Source of the DNA: a virus
Reading direction: 5' to 3' (one strand)
Length of the DNA stretch: 40,700 bases
IMG/VR virus record: IMGVR_UViG_3300017991_000201
Location: 1 to 40,700 of that record
Shown here: positions 8,480 through 16,294 of the stretch, piece by piece
Numbering within the stretch: the stretch's first letter is position 1
Layout of the letters: each line of letters begins with the position of its first letter
Notes under the pieces: model-generated
Told to the model about the DNA's origin: nothing
The model's database searches: none
What the model saw: only the letters and a program-made list of their open reading frames with translations
Translations under genes and position numbers: made by a program

Positions 8480-9064
8480 ATGCGTTGGAATTTGGTGACT
8501 GGGCCGGCTAGTGAGCCGGTGACGCCGGAAGAGGCGGAAGAGCATTGCCTGGCTCAAGGGGCCGGCGATACCGCCTATATCACGGCGCTCGTCACCAAGG
8601 CGCGACTGATCGTCGAACACGAGACGGGACGCCAACTGATCACCGCCACGTGGGAGGCGTATCTCGACACCTTTCCCGCGGAGATCGAGATCAAGCAGAA
8701 GTGGCCGATTCGGCAGATCAACTCGATTGAGTACGTCGACGCCGCTGGCGACGAACTGACGTTGTCGTCGAGTGGCTACCAGGTTGACTGTGTCAGTGAG
8801 AATCGGCCGTGCCGGATCAAGCCGGCTTATGGCATGACCTGGCCGTCGACCAGGTCGGATACCTACAACGCCGTGACGCTGAGCCTGACGGCCGGATACG
8901 GCGACGCCGATGATGTGCCGGACAACGCGAAACACGTGATTCTGCTGCTGGTGGCGGAAATGTACGCCGTGCGTGAACCGATCAGCGATCGACGCGTTTC
9001 GAAAGTGCCGGCCCGAACGATCGATTCCCTGATGAGCATGTTGGATAGAGGAATCTACGTATGA
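8480..9064 (+). CDS. Head-tail connector (adaptor) protein, HK97 gp6-like
   Basis: A 194-residue protein of the adaptor family that docks under the portal. Diagnostic features: VTPEEAEEHCLAQGAGDTAYITALVTKARLIVEHETGRQLITATWE, matching the helical N-terminal pattern of DNA-packaging/gp6-like adaptors, a KWPIRQINSIEYVDAAGDE strand pair, and a C-terminal helix DNAKHVILLLVAEMYAVRE. The stop overlaps the next start (9061) with ATGA-type coupling. Confidence 0.85.
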   Translation: MRWNLVTGPASEPVTPEEAEEHCLAQGAGDTAYITALVTKARLIVEHETGRQLITATWEAYLDTFPAEIEIKQKWPIRQINSIEYVDAAGDELTLSSSGYQVDCVSENRPCRIKPAYGMTWPSTRSDTYNAVTLSLTAGYGDADDVPDNAKHVILLLVAEMYAVREPISDRRVSKVPARTIDSLMSMLDRGIYV

Positions 9065-9270
9065 GTGAGAAGAAAGTCAAAGTGAAGATGCTGGCCGATG
9101 CCAGGCCCCGGGGCTGCGCGAAGCTGCTTGAGGGCAAGGAATACGATCTGCCGAAGACGGTGGCCGATCGGCTGATGGGCATCGGCAAGGCCGAACTTGC
9201 GAGCCAACCAGTCGCGAAGCCGAGAACCGCGAAGAAACCGAAGGCGGACACGAAGACGGCGGCGAAGTGA
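9061..9270 (+). CDS. Small connector-region protein, Lys/Ala-rich tail
   Basis: A 69-residue protein: KVKMLADARPRGCAKLLEGKEYDLPKTVADRLMGIGKAE, then a K/P/T/A-rich disordered tail. Short proteins of this pattern (basic strand, a G-K/E-x-Y/V-x-L-P turn, a helix ending in G-x-A-E) occur often between connector genes of tailed phages. It resembles the protein at 7599-7856 in layout, including the basic tail. The start overlaps the previous gene, so it is translationally coupled. Function unknown. Confidence 0.65.
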   Translation: MSEKKVKVKMLADARPRGCAKLLEGKEYDLPKTVADRLMGIGKAELASQPVAKPRTAKKPKADTKTAAK

Positions 9271-9292
9271 CCTGGTTGCCTCGCTGATTACG

Positions 9293-9332
9293 GCGTGGCT
9301 CGAGCCACGCGGGTTTCGGCCGTGGCGGCCGA
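9293..9332 (+). other. Two adjacent palindromes in connector operon
   Basis: A perfect 18-nt palindrome at 9293-9310 (half-site GCGTGGCTC) is followed by a second inverted repeat at 9316-9332 (TCGGCCG and CGGCCGA around TGG). They occupy most of the 110-nt gap between two connector genes, where neighbours are otherwise tightly packed. They may be RNA processing hairpins or a leftover of a lost gene. No T-run follows. Confidence 0.4.
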
Positions 9333-9380
9333 GATCGATGTTTGTGGCGATGAGCGATCGACTCCTGCGGAAACGGAACG

Positions 9381-9716
9381 ATGTTGCTGGCCTCACGACT
9401 CACGTCGAAAGTCGATATCGAAGAGCCGACGACTGAGAACACCAGCGGAGAGGTGTCTGAGACGTGGGCTGCGATCGCGACGAACGTGCCGGCTGAAATG
9501 ATCAACCGTGAGGCGATGACCGCGAAGCAGGCCGGCGGTATCCAGGCGCAGACGTCGCACCTGGTGACGATTCGGTATCGATCGGACCTGACCGTGACGA
9601 GCACGTGCCGGCTGAAGCTGGGAACTCGCGTGCTGAACATTCTCGGTCCGCCGCGACGGAAGCCCGAGGCGAGGCCGGTGGAACTGATCATGGAGTGCAT
9701 GGAGGTGGAGTCATGA
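9381..9716 (+). CDS. Head closure protein (head-tail joining, SPP1 gp16-like)
   Basis: A 111-residue protein with the family layout: short N-terminal leader, KVDIEEPTTENTSGEVSETWAAIATNVPAEM, then a beta-barrel region (SHLVTIRYRSDLTVTSTCRLKLGTRVLNILGPPRRKPE) and PVELIMECMEV. The phrase S-G-E-V-S-E-T-W-A with a later I-R-Y-R-S-D-L is typical of phage head-tail joining proteins. These proteins close the head after packaging. The stop overlaps the next start (ATGA at 9713). Confidence 0.8.
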   Translation: MLLASRLTSKVDIEEPTTENTSGEVSETWAAIATNVPAEMINREAMTAKQAGGIQAQTSHLVTIRYRSDLTVTSTCRLKLGTRVLNILGPPRRKPEARPVELIMECMEVES

Positions 9717-10168
9717 GCGAAATGCAGACCGGCGGGTTCGGAATGCAACTTATGGGCGACGCCGAGCTCATCCGCAAGTTCCAGAAGCTGCCAGTGAAGA
9801 TCCAGAAGAAACACGGCTGGAATGCCATGCTGAAAGCAGGCCGGCGTGTGGCACGAGCAGCAAAGAAGCGGGTGCCGAAAAAGACCGGTCAGCTTAAGAA
9901 GAGCCTGGGTGTGAAACGCAAGCTCTACCGCAAGTCGGGCACCATCGTGGCCATCGTCGGGCCGCGTACCGGCCACCGCACGACGGTAAACGGTAAGCCG
10001 CATGATCCGGCGAAGATTGCCCACCTCGTGGAGATGGGGCACAGCGGTCCCCACCCGGCCGGTGCCAAGCCCTTCCTGCGGCCGGCCATGGATGAGACAG
10101 CCAAGAGCAACGTACAACTCATCGCTTCGGAGTTGGCCAAGGGTTTGACCGAGGAGGCCACGAAGTAA
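9713..10168 (+). CDS. Neck/tail completion protein, HK97 gp10 family
   Basis: A 151-residue basic protein. Characteristic elements are LMGDAELIRKFQKLPVKIQKK, MLKAGRRVARAAKKRVPKKTGQLKKSLGVK (the R/K-x-P-x-x-T-G-x-L motif), then IVGPRTGHRT and the C-terminal HLVEMGHSGPHPAGAKPFLRPAMDE (the E-x-G-x-x-x-x-x-A-x-P-F-L-R-P-A motif). The product probably joins the tail to the head. The ATG at 9713 overlaps the end of the head closure gene. The stop overlaps the next gene as TAATG. Confidence 0.88.
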   Translation: MSEMQTGGFGMQLMGDAELIRKFQKLPVKIQKKHGWNAMLKAGRRVARAAKKRVPKKTGQLKKSLGVKRKLYRKSGTIVAIVGPRTGHRTTVNGKPHDPAKIAHLVEMGHSGPHPAGAKPFLRPAMDETAKSNVQLIASELAKGLTEEATK

Positions 10169-10608
10169 TGTCGCTCAAGGCCGCCCTGCACCAATACCTT
10201 GCGTCGAAGGAGTCGGTAACGAACCTCGTGCCGGCGGCGCGGATCGTGCGCGGGAAGCGGCCGGCGGGGATGGACTTGCCGATGGTTGCCTACTCCGGTC
10301 CCCCCGGAGTTGATGAGGATCATCAAGGCGGGGCCTCGGGCTCTGCGACGACTACGATCACCTTCGATGCGTGGGGGACGAGCGATAGCCAGGTGACCGG
10401 AATCGTTGACGCCTTGCGGAATGTGCTGCACTGTCTGGCAAACCAGACCATCGGTACCGGTGATGACGAGACGTTCATTCAAGCAGCTCGCATCGACGGG
10501 TATGACGATGACACGGAATGGGCAGTAGACGGCTCCGATGAGCACAACTGCATGCTGCGATTCTATTTGATCGTGACTTACAACCGACCAATTCCAAACT
10601 TTACGTAG
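10168..10608 (+). CDS. Tail completion / tail terminator protein (DUF3168-like)
   Basis: A 146-residue protein with the DUF3168-type pattern: an N-terminal helix (SLKAALHQYLASKESVTNLV), PAARIVRGKRPAGMDLPMVAYSGPPG, a strand TTTITFDAWGTSDSQVTGIVDALRNVL, and MLRFYLIVTYNRP at the C-terminus. Proteins of this type cap the tail tube and join it to the neck. The start overlaps the previous stop (TAATG), and the tail tube gene follows directly, the normal order. Confidence 0.8.
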   Translation: MSLKAALHQYLASKESVTNLVPAARIVRGKRPAGMDLPMVAYSGPPGVDEDHQGGASGSATTTITFDAWGTSDSQVTGIVDALRNVLHCLANQTIGTGDDETFIQAARIDGYDDDTEWAVDGSDEHNCMLRFYLIVTYNRPIPNFT

Positions 10609-10617
10609 GAGGCTCTC

Positions 10618-11025
10618 ATGTCTGCCTTTGCAGCACTAGGAATCTCGGTGGCCTTCACCGGTGACGATGGCGGTTCGCTTACGGCGCAACTGCTCGACAT
10701 CAACAAGGATACCGAAAAGACGGATCAGATCGACACGACCCACCAGCTTACGCTCGATGAGTTTCGCGAGTTCATCTCCGGCCTGACGGACGGCCAGTCG
10801 ATTGCCCTGCTCTTGCACTTCGACAGCGACAACGTGCGGCCAGGAAATGGCGAGGCCGGTATCCTCGTGATTACGCTGCCGTTCACCGGCATCACGCTGG
10901 ACACGTTGACCATTTCCTGCAATGTCGAAGAGAAGGGCGACATGGACGCGAAGCTCGGTGCGAAGATGACCGAGAATCTGAAGTTCAAGATCACCGGAAA
11001 ACCGGTCTGGTCAACTGCAACGTAG
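10618..11025 (+). CDS. Major tail (tube) protein
   Basis: A 135-residue protein. The acidic, beta-rich sequence includes LGISVAFTGDDGGSLTAQLLDI, a helix DEFREFISGLTDGQSIALLLHFDSD, and LVITLPFTGITLDTLTISCNVEEKGDMDAKLGAKMTENLKFKITGKPVW. The last part, a late strand pair ending in a tolerant short tail, resembles siphovirus tail tube subunits. Position between the terminator and the tail chaperones supports this. An AGGAGG-like site precedes the ATG. It should be one of the most abundant virion proteins. Confidence 0.75.
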   Translation: MSAFAALGISVAFTGDDGGSLTAQLLDINKDTEKTDQIDTTHQLTLDEFREFISGLTDGQSIALLLHFDSDNVRPGNGEAGILVITLPFTGITLDTLTISCNVEEKGDMDAKLGAKMTENLKFKITGKPVWSTAT

Positions 11026-11082
11026 ACGCGTTACGCGGAGTATGAGTCTTACTGTTTCTGAACCATTGAATGACAGGAAATC

Positions 11083-11628
11083 ATGAGCAAGGACAAAAAA
11101 GGATGCGTGCAAAGCGATCGGCCGGAGGATACGGCCGCCGCTCGCGAGGAAGGCCTGACGGCTGAGGACTTCGAGAACGAGTTCGAAGAGTCGGAGACGG
11201 TGCCGATGCGACGCTGTCTCACGGCGGATGAGATTCTCAAATCCGAAGATCGCAATCACCTGGACAATTGGGTGCCGACTCCGGAATGGGGTGGCGAAGG
11301 CTCTGGAGTCTATCTTCTTACGCCAACCGGTGAAGATCGCGAGTATTTCGAACGCGATCAGAAGGTTGAACGCAAGAGGATGAACAAGAGCAGACGCGTC
11401 AAGGAGACGCGGTCAATCAACAACGACAAGCTCAACGAACGGCTGGTGGTGCGGTTTGCCTGCGATCCCGACGGCCGAAGACTGTTCACCCGGAATGACG
11501 TGATCGCGTTGCGCAAGAAGGCGTCTGCCCCCGTGACGCGTATCGCGATGGAAGCGGTGCGATTGCTCGGTTGGACGGACGAAGAACTGGAGTTCCTGGA
11601 GGGAAACTCCGAGACCGACCAGAGCTGA
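11083..11628 (+). CDS. Tail assembly chaperone (lambda gpG-like)
   Basis: A 181-residue acidic and basic protein (EDFENEFEESETVPMRRCLTADEIL; RKRMNKSRRVKETRSINNDKLNERLVVRFACDPDGRRLF; VIALRKKASAPVTRIAMEAVRLLGWTDEELEFLEGN). The C-terminal part resembles tail assembly chaperones that coat the tape measure protein. It is placed exactly where lambda G lies, between tail tube and tape measure. Near its 3' end is a perfect -1 slippery heptamer (G GGA AAC, 11601-11607), so a fraction of ribosomes should enter the following frame and make a longer protein. Confidence 0.8.
   Translation: MSKDKKGCVQSDRPEDTAAAREEGLTAEDFENEFEESETVPMRRCLTADEILKSEDRNHLDNWVPTPEWGGEGSGVYLLTPTGEDREYFERDQKVERKRMNKSRRVKETRSINNDKLNERLVVRFACDPDGRRLFTRNDVIALRKKASAPVTRIAMEAVRLLGWTDEELEFLEGNSETDQS
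11601..11607 (+). promoter_or_regulatory. Predicted -1 programmed frameshift site (GGGAAAC)
   Basis: Read in the upstream gene's frame the heptamer is G GGA AAC, an exact X_XXY_YYZ pattern and close to lambda's GGGAAAG at its G/T junction. Slipping back one base after AAC (residue 175) continues in the frame of 11607-12053, which is open to its stop at 12051-12053. The shifted product would be about 323 residues. Position, frame and family context agree. Confidence 0.75.
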
Positions 11629-12053
11629 GGACATACGCACGGCTCGCTCTGGCGTGTGGCGAACCGTCGTTGTCAAGACTGCTGAGGTCGGTTTCGGCGC
11701 GTGAGCTCACGTTCTGGCAGGCCTTCGAGGAAGTCGAGGGGCCGATCGGGTACGGGCCGCTGCTGAAGATGGCGGCCTGGCTGGGATGGACGCAATGCGA
11801 CGGTGAGAAGACAAGCGCCGGGCAGGTACTCGAACTGATCGAGGACTTTCTGGCGGATCCTCACCTTGATTACAGAGATGTTGGCACGCTCTACGAACAT
11901 GGCGATGAGGACCTCATCGATGATTCTGACGATGGGGCCCTCGACGAAGACGCCGAAGAGGAACGGTTGAAACGGCTCAGCATGAAAATCATGCACTTGT
12001 TCAATCACCCGGAACTGAAGAACCTGAAGCGGAAGCAGGACACCGAGGACTGA
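11607..12053 (+). CDS. Tail assembly chaperone, frameshift extension (lambda gpT-like)
   Basis: About 148 codons in the -1 frame relative to the preceding chaperone and probably expressed only as a fusion with it. It contains RSVSARELTFWQAFEEVEGPIG, very like the R-E-L-T/A-E-W-x-A-F-x-x-x-E-P-x-G motif of gpT-type extensions, followed by LLKMAAWLGW and an acidic helix. No good independent start with a ribosome site is seen. Its stop overlaps the tape measure start (TGATG). In lambda, the GT protein binds the tape measure and tail tube subunits during assembly. Confidence 0.75.
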   Translation, partial: LRDRPELRTYARLALACGEPSLSRLLRSVSARELTFWQAFEEVEGPIGYGPLLKMAAWLGWTQCDGEKTSAGQVLELIEDFLADPHLDYRDVGTLYEHGDEDLIDDSDDGALDEDAEEERLKRLSMKIMHLFNHPELKNLKRKQDTED

Positions 12054-14749
12054 TGGTCATCGGAAAACTCAACGTATTGCTCGGCTTGAACAACGCGCAG
12101 TTCCGTAGCGGATTGCAGCAGTCGGGCAACCAGGTGCACACCTTCCGGCGCCAGGTGACCGGGTCGACGTCGGTTCTTTCGAAGCTGTCGACCGTGATCT
12201 CGACGGTGACCGTGGCCGCCGCCGCGTTCTTCGCGGTCATGGGCACTGCCAAGCCGGCTGAGGCGTTCAACCAGTCGATGGCCAGCTCGACGGCCATCAT
12301 GGGGAACCTCTCCCAGGAAATGCGCCAGAGCATGGGGCAGGTGGCTAAGGAGGTGGCCACCGATACCAAGTTCTCGGCGCAGGAGGCGGCCGGCGCCTAC
12401 TACTACCTTGCCTCCGCCGGCATGGACGCCTCGCAATCGATGGCGGCCTTGCCGCAAGTGGCTCGATTTGCGCAGGCCGGCATGTTCGACCTGGCGACGG
12501 CTACCGACCTGGCTACCGATGCGCAAAGTGCGTTGGGGCTTGTCGTTCCAGAAGCCGAGCAGAACCTGGCGAACCTGACCCGGGTGACCGATGTGCTGGT
12601 GAAGGCGAACACGCTGGCCAATGCGAGCGTGCAGCAGTTCTCCGAAGGCCTCACGATGAAATCAGGAGCCGCGCTGCGCGCTCTCGGAAAAGACATCGAA
12701 GAGGGCGTGGCCGTGCTGGCAGCGTTCGCGGATCAGGGTGTGAAAGGCTCTGAGGCTGGAACGCAGTTCGCCATCGTGCTCCGCGACCTGCAGACGAAAG
12801 CGATTCAGAACGCGACCGCCTTTAAGGATGCCAGAGTCAACGTGTTCGACGCGGCTGGCGAGATGCGGAATGTGGCCGATATTGTTGGCGATCTGGAAAG
12901 CCGGCTTGATGGTTTGAGCGACAAGGCGCAGAAGTCGACGCTGCTGGATCTTGGTTTCTCGGACAAGAGCGTATCGGCCCTGCAGACACTGCTGGGCACC
13001 TCCGACAAGATCCGGGAGTATGAAGCCGAGCTGCGAAACGCTGGCGGCACAACGGCCGAAGTGGCCAATAACCAGCTCCCCACGTTCACCAAGGGATGGG
13101 AGAAGGTCAAGACGCTGTTCGAACGGTTGTCGATTGTGATCTTCACACCGGCGCTCGAAACGCTCGGGCACGTGATGTTGGCTTACGCTCCAGTATTTGA
13201 GATCTTCGTGAAAGTCTTGGAAGATGCATCGGCCAGTTTAGGACGTTTCTTTGGAGCGATCTACGCGGGGCTCGAGCGAGTTGGGCTTGTGCCGGCAGCA
13301 ACCGACAAGATAGCCCAGTCGGCAACAGCCGCGACGCCGCAGGTGGGCGCGATGGCCGATGCAACGGCCAGGCTGAACGAGATTGCCGCGGAGACGCCGG
13401 CTGCGATGGACACGGCCGCTTCGAGCGTCGACAGGTTCATCAAGTCGATGCGAGATGAGATCCGCTTCGAGGGGTTGGAGGGCCCGACGCTCGAACTTAC
13501 GAAAATGTGGATCGACGGCGCCTTCAAGATCGGTGAAGAGACGCGACGGCTTGAAGATGCAGCCGGGAATTTTGCTGAGCGTCAGATTCCGGTCATCGAT
13601 TTCGAGGCGTACAACCGTGCACGCGACGCGCTGAACGATGTGCTCGAAATGCAACGGCAGCAAGAGGAGTTTGCCAAGCGAACCCGTGAACACGAGCAGG
13701 CGATGGCGAAAGGGCGGAGCCTGACGCAATCGCTGGAGACCCCGATCGAGGGCTTCAAGCGACGGATTGCGAATGCGAACAGTTTGGTAGAGGTTGGTGC
13801 GATCGGATGGGAAACCTATCAGCGTGAGATCGCCGCGGCCAGAGAGGAACTCATTCGCCTGCAGACGCAGGCAAAGGGGCCGGCTCTGCTGGAAGAGGGC
13901 ACGCAAGAGTTCTACGCGGCAATGGACGAGTGGAAACGGCGGGGTGAGGCGATCAAGGCGATGCCTGACGTTCCAATGCCGGACATGGGACCGGGGCCTG
14001 TGTCGCAACAGCCGAAGCTGCCGGACACGCCGCCAGAGCCCGAGCCGGAAGCGATTCGCTTCCGACGTCCGGAGCCGCCGCCAGAGCCCGAGCCGGAAGC
14101 GATTCGCTTCCGACGTCCGGAGCCGCCGCCAGAGCCCGAGCCGATGAACCCGGTTGAAATGGTCTATGGGCAACAGGTCAAACAGGAGCCGATGATTCCG
14201 GAGCCCCTGCCCAAACAGGAGGCAATGAGCCCCAAGCCCAGCCGGCCAGCGATTCCGCAAGAGCGGATTGTGCAGGTGACTCCGAAGGCGGTAGTAGCCA
14301 AAGAGCCGGAGTGGACCCGTTACAAGCGGCCCGAGCCGGTTGAGCCGGAGTGGACACGCTATGAGCGCCCAGAGCCTGAACCGATCCGGCAGCGAGTCGA
14401 GATCGACCAAGCCGCCATGCCGAAACCGATCGAGCCGGAACCGATCCGTCGAGGGGTCGTCTTCGACGTGCCGGAGATGCCAAATATCGAATCCCCAGAG
14501 CCGGCACAGCGGCGACGTGAGGCCGTCGACGATCGGTCAAGCCGACGGGATTCGCGGCAGTCGGCGGAAGGTGTGCGTGGCCGATCGGCCGAAACAGAGA
14601 AGCAGGTCGAGAAGCTGATCGCTAAGGCGGACAGCATGATCGCCGAGCTCAAGACGGTTGCCAGCGAGGCGGGACTCACAACCGACGCTTCAAACCGCAC
14701 TGCCGCGGCTGTCGAACAGTTGGAAATGCCCGAAACCATGGAGATGTAG
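12053..14749 (+). CDS. Tail tape measure protein (TP901 type)
   Basis: An 898-residue protein that sets tail length. The N-terminal half has the tape measure signature: an early hydrophobic stretch (VISTVTVAAAAFFAVMGTAKP), FNQSMASSTAIMGN, KFSAQEAAGAYYYLASAGMDASQSMAALPQVARFAQAG, and ATDLATDAQSALGL. Repeated helices run to about residue 660, with a second hydrophobic segment near 370. From about residue 650 to 810 it changes to a Pro/Glu/Arg-rich segment with tandem 16-residue repeats, then a coiled-coil tail. The length predicts a tail near 130 nm by the usual 1.5 angstrom per residue rule. Start overlaps the previous stop. Confidence 0.9.
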   Translation: MVIGKLNVLLGLNNAQFRSGLQQSGNQVHTFRRQVTGSTSVLSKLSTVISTVTVAAAAFFAVMGTAKPAEAFNQSMASSTAIMGNLSQEMRQSMGQVAKEVATDTKFSAQEAAGAYYYLASAGMDASQSMAALPQVARFAQAGMFDLATATDLATDAQSALGLVVPEAEQNLANLTRVTDVLVKANTLANASVQQFSEGLTMKSGAALRALGKDIEEGVAVLAAFADQGVKGSEAGTQFAIVLRDLQTKAIQNATAFKDARVNVFDAAGEMRNVADIVGDLESRLDGLSDKAQKSTLLDLGFSDKSVSALQTLLGTSDKIREYEAELRNAGGTTAEVANNQLPTFTKGWEKVKTLFERLSIVIFTPALETLGHVMLAYAPVFEIFVKVLEDASASLGRFFGAIYAGLERVGLVPAATDKIAQSATAATPQVGAMADATARLNEIAAETPAAMDTAASSVDRFIKSMRDEIRFEGLEGPTLELTKMWIDGAFKIGEETRRLEDAAGNFAERQIPVIDFEAYNRARDALNDVLEMQRQQEEFAKRTREHEQAMAKGRSLTQSLETPIEGFKRRIANANSLVEVGAIGWETYQREIAAAREELIRLQTQAKGPALLEEGTQEFYAAMDEWKRRGEAIKAMPDVPMPDMGPGPVSQQPKLPDTPPEPEPEAIRFRRPEPPPEPEPEAIRFRRPEPPPEPEPMNPVEMVYGQQVKQEPMIPEPLPKQEAMSPKPSRPAIPQERIVQVTPKAVVAKEPEWTRYKRPEPVEPEWTRYERPEPEPIRQRVEIDQAAMPKPIEPEPIRRGVVFDVPEMPNIESPEPAQRRREAVDDRSSRRDSRQSAEGVRGRSAETEKQVEKLIAKADSMIAELKTVASEAGLTTDASNRTAAAVEQLEMPETMEM
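14030..14145 (+). repeat. 48-nt tandem repeat in tape measure gene
   Basis: A 48-nt unit beginning with CCGCCAGAGCCCGAGCC is present in two near-identical copies (from 14030 and 14078) plus a partial third (from 14126). It encodes a 16-residue Pro/Glu unit containing EAIRFRRPEPP. Degenerate forms of the same idea (EPEWTRYKRPEPVEPEW and similar) continue to about 14470. Near identity at DNA level indicates recent duplication. Confidence 0.85.
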
Positions 14750-14751
14750 CC

Positions 14752-15711
14752 GTGGCGATCGTGTTCGTGCATGAAGCACTGGTAAGCGGAGAGGGGGAAG
14801 CCACCCATGACTCCGGAAACAAGTACGTGCGCGTGTTCGATGTGCTCACGGACAGCTATGACGACAATGCAATCACCGTGGCCAACGCGGTCGATCCGGA
14901 GACGAGCTTGGCGATTCCGGCGCCCTACAGCTACTTCACAAAGGGCAATGATACGGATTATGGCTCGATTGTCACGAGGATACGCCCCGAGCGCAGCAGG
15001 AGGCTCCCGAAACTGTGGCACGTCACGGTTGAGTACACGGTCATAAGACCCAACACGTCGAACGGCCAATGGCCAGTCGGTACGGTGACGTTCGATGTGA
15101 CGTTGCGGCTACCTGGGATTCGTATTTGGGGAATCCCTGTTGCTGAGGTGCTCAACGAAGACATCAACGGCGATCCGGTCGTAAACTCTGCCGGCCAACT
15201 GTATCAACCGCGGCCGGAAGACATCTACTACCGTAAGGCGGTCGAGATTACCTGGTGGTGTCGCACGTACGACTTCGATGATTGGGATACGTACGAGGAC
15301 AGCACGAACAATGCTGTCGTGTGGGGATGTGCGGCCGGAACGCTCTTGATGCAGGGGCCTCCCAATGGTGTCCGCAATGTAGACACGATCGGTACGTACT
15401 ACGAGATGCGTACCGAGATCCACTACGACAAGAAAGGGTGGAAGAAGCGTATCCCCGACATGGGGAGAAAGAAGCTAGTCAATGCGAACCTCACGCCGCC
15501 GTCGCCAAGCGATCCGGCAACGGGAGTCATGCCGATCGACGACGAGGCTGGATTGCCGGTGACCGAAGATGTGCCACTCGACGGCAACGGCCAACCACTC
15601 GCGCTCGGCCAACCATGGGTAATCGATGAAGTTGCGGTCAAGGCAGAAGTCGATTGGGCGGGGCTCGGATTGCCTGCCTTGAATATCACCTTTAGCTCTG
15701 GCGAGGAATAG
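14752..15711 (+). CDS. Putative tail protein
   Basis: A 319-residue protein in the distal tail position. It begins MAIVFVHEALVSGEGEATHDSGNKYVRVFDVLTDSYDDNA and is rich in beta-prone, Trp/Tyr-containing strands (WHVTVEYTVIRPNTSNGQWPVGTVTFDVTLR, AVEITWWCRTYDFDDWDTYED). I do not recognise a family, but the composition and position match a distal tail or baseplate protein. The start is GTG, 3 nt after the tape measure stop, with GGAGATG about 9 nt upstream. No catalytic motifs seen. Confidence 0.65.
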   Translation: MAIVFVHEALVSGEGEATHDSGNKYVRVFDVLTDSYDDNAITVANAVDPETSLAIPAPYSYFTKGNDTDYGSIVTRIRPERSRRLPKLWHVTVEYTVIRPNTSNGQWPVGTVTFDVTLRLPGIRIWGIPVAEVLNEDINGDPVVNSAGQLYQPRPEDIYYRKAVEITWWCRTYDFDDWDTYEDSTNNAVVWGCAAGTLLMQGPPNGVRNVDTIGTYYEMRTEIHYDKKGWKKRIPDMGRKKLVNANLTPPSPSDPATGVMPIDDEAGLPVTEDVPLDGNGQPLALGQPWVIDEVAVKAEVDWAGLGLPALNITFSSGEE

Positions 15712-15737
15712 GAGACACGACAATTAGTACCCGAGGT

Positions 15738-16283
15738 GTGGTCTTCGGCCCAGAGACGGCAAGGCGGATTGTCGCGAACACCCGACGCGGGGAAGCTCTG
15801 CCGCTCGACAGGACGGGCAAGGATGTGCCCTCCGCCACTCTGAATCGGTACTATCGCGAATTCGAACTGACCGAAGAGCTCAGCGGCGGCAAGGGCGCCG
15901 AAGCCGACGTGAAGTGGCTTGTATGGAACGACGCCAGCCAGGAGATGGTCGACTCAGGCAAAACAGGCGAAGTATGCGACCACCTCGGTGCAGCTTGGGG
16001 AATCAAGGGGGACCGTGGTGAGGCCCGTTTTCTTGGCGGCAAGTGGGTAGTGTCTCGTAACCCTGGTCAGGGCATCTACCCAGGGAGCCTAGCCGGCGAT
16101 ACCACCAGCTCTCCGGCGAACGTCACCATTTCGCTCGGCGGTGAAGACAGCACGGTCTCTTGCACGCTTCGGAAGACGCCTCCGTCCGGGGAGAAGTACG
16201 CCAGTGGTACTGGCTGCTACGTAGGGAACTGCCGCGGTGCTTGGGAAATCGTCGCAATGCTCGATTGCCCTGTTGAAGACTAA
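15738..16283 (+). CDS. Putative tail protein; start codon unusual
   Basis: The GTG at 15738 gives 181 residues (MVFGPETARRIVANTRRGEA...), but its only purine-rich site, GAGG, is one base away. An ATT at 15723, in the same frame, follows GGAG (15711-15714) by 8 nt, ideal spacing, and would add the residues STRGV after the initiator. AUU starts are rare but known (infC). The protein has several cysteines (CDHLGAAWGIKG, TVSCTLRK, GTGCYVGNCRG) and looks like a small tail-tip component. Family not recognised. Confidence 0.6.
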   Translation: MVFGPETARRIVANTRRGEALPLDRTGKDVPSATLNRYYREFELTEELSGGKGAEADVKWLVWNDASQEMVDSGKTGEVCDHLGAAWGIKGDRGEARFLGGKWVVSRNPGQGIYPGSLAGDTTSSPANVTISLGGEDSTVSCTLRKTPPSGEKYASGTGCYVGNCRGAWEIVAMLDCPVED

Positions 16284-16294
16284 AGGAACACGCG

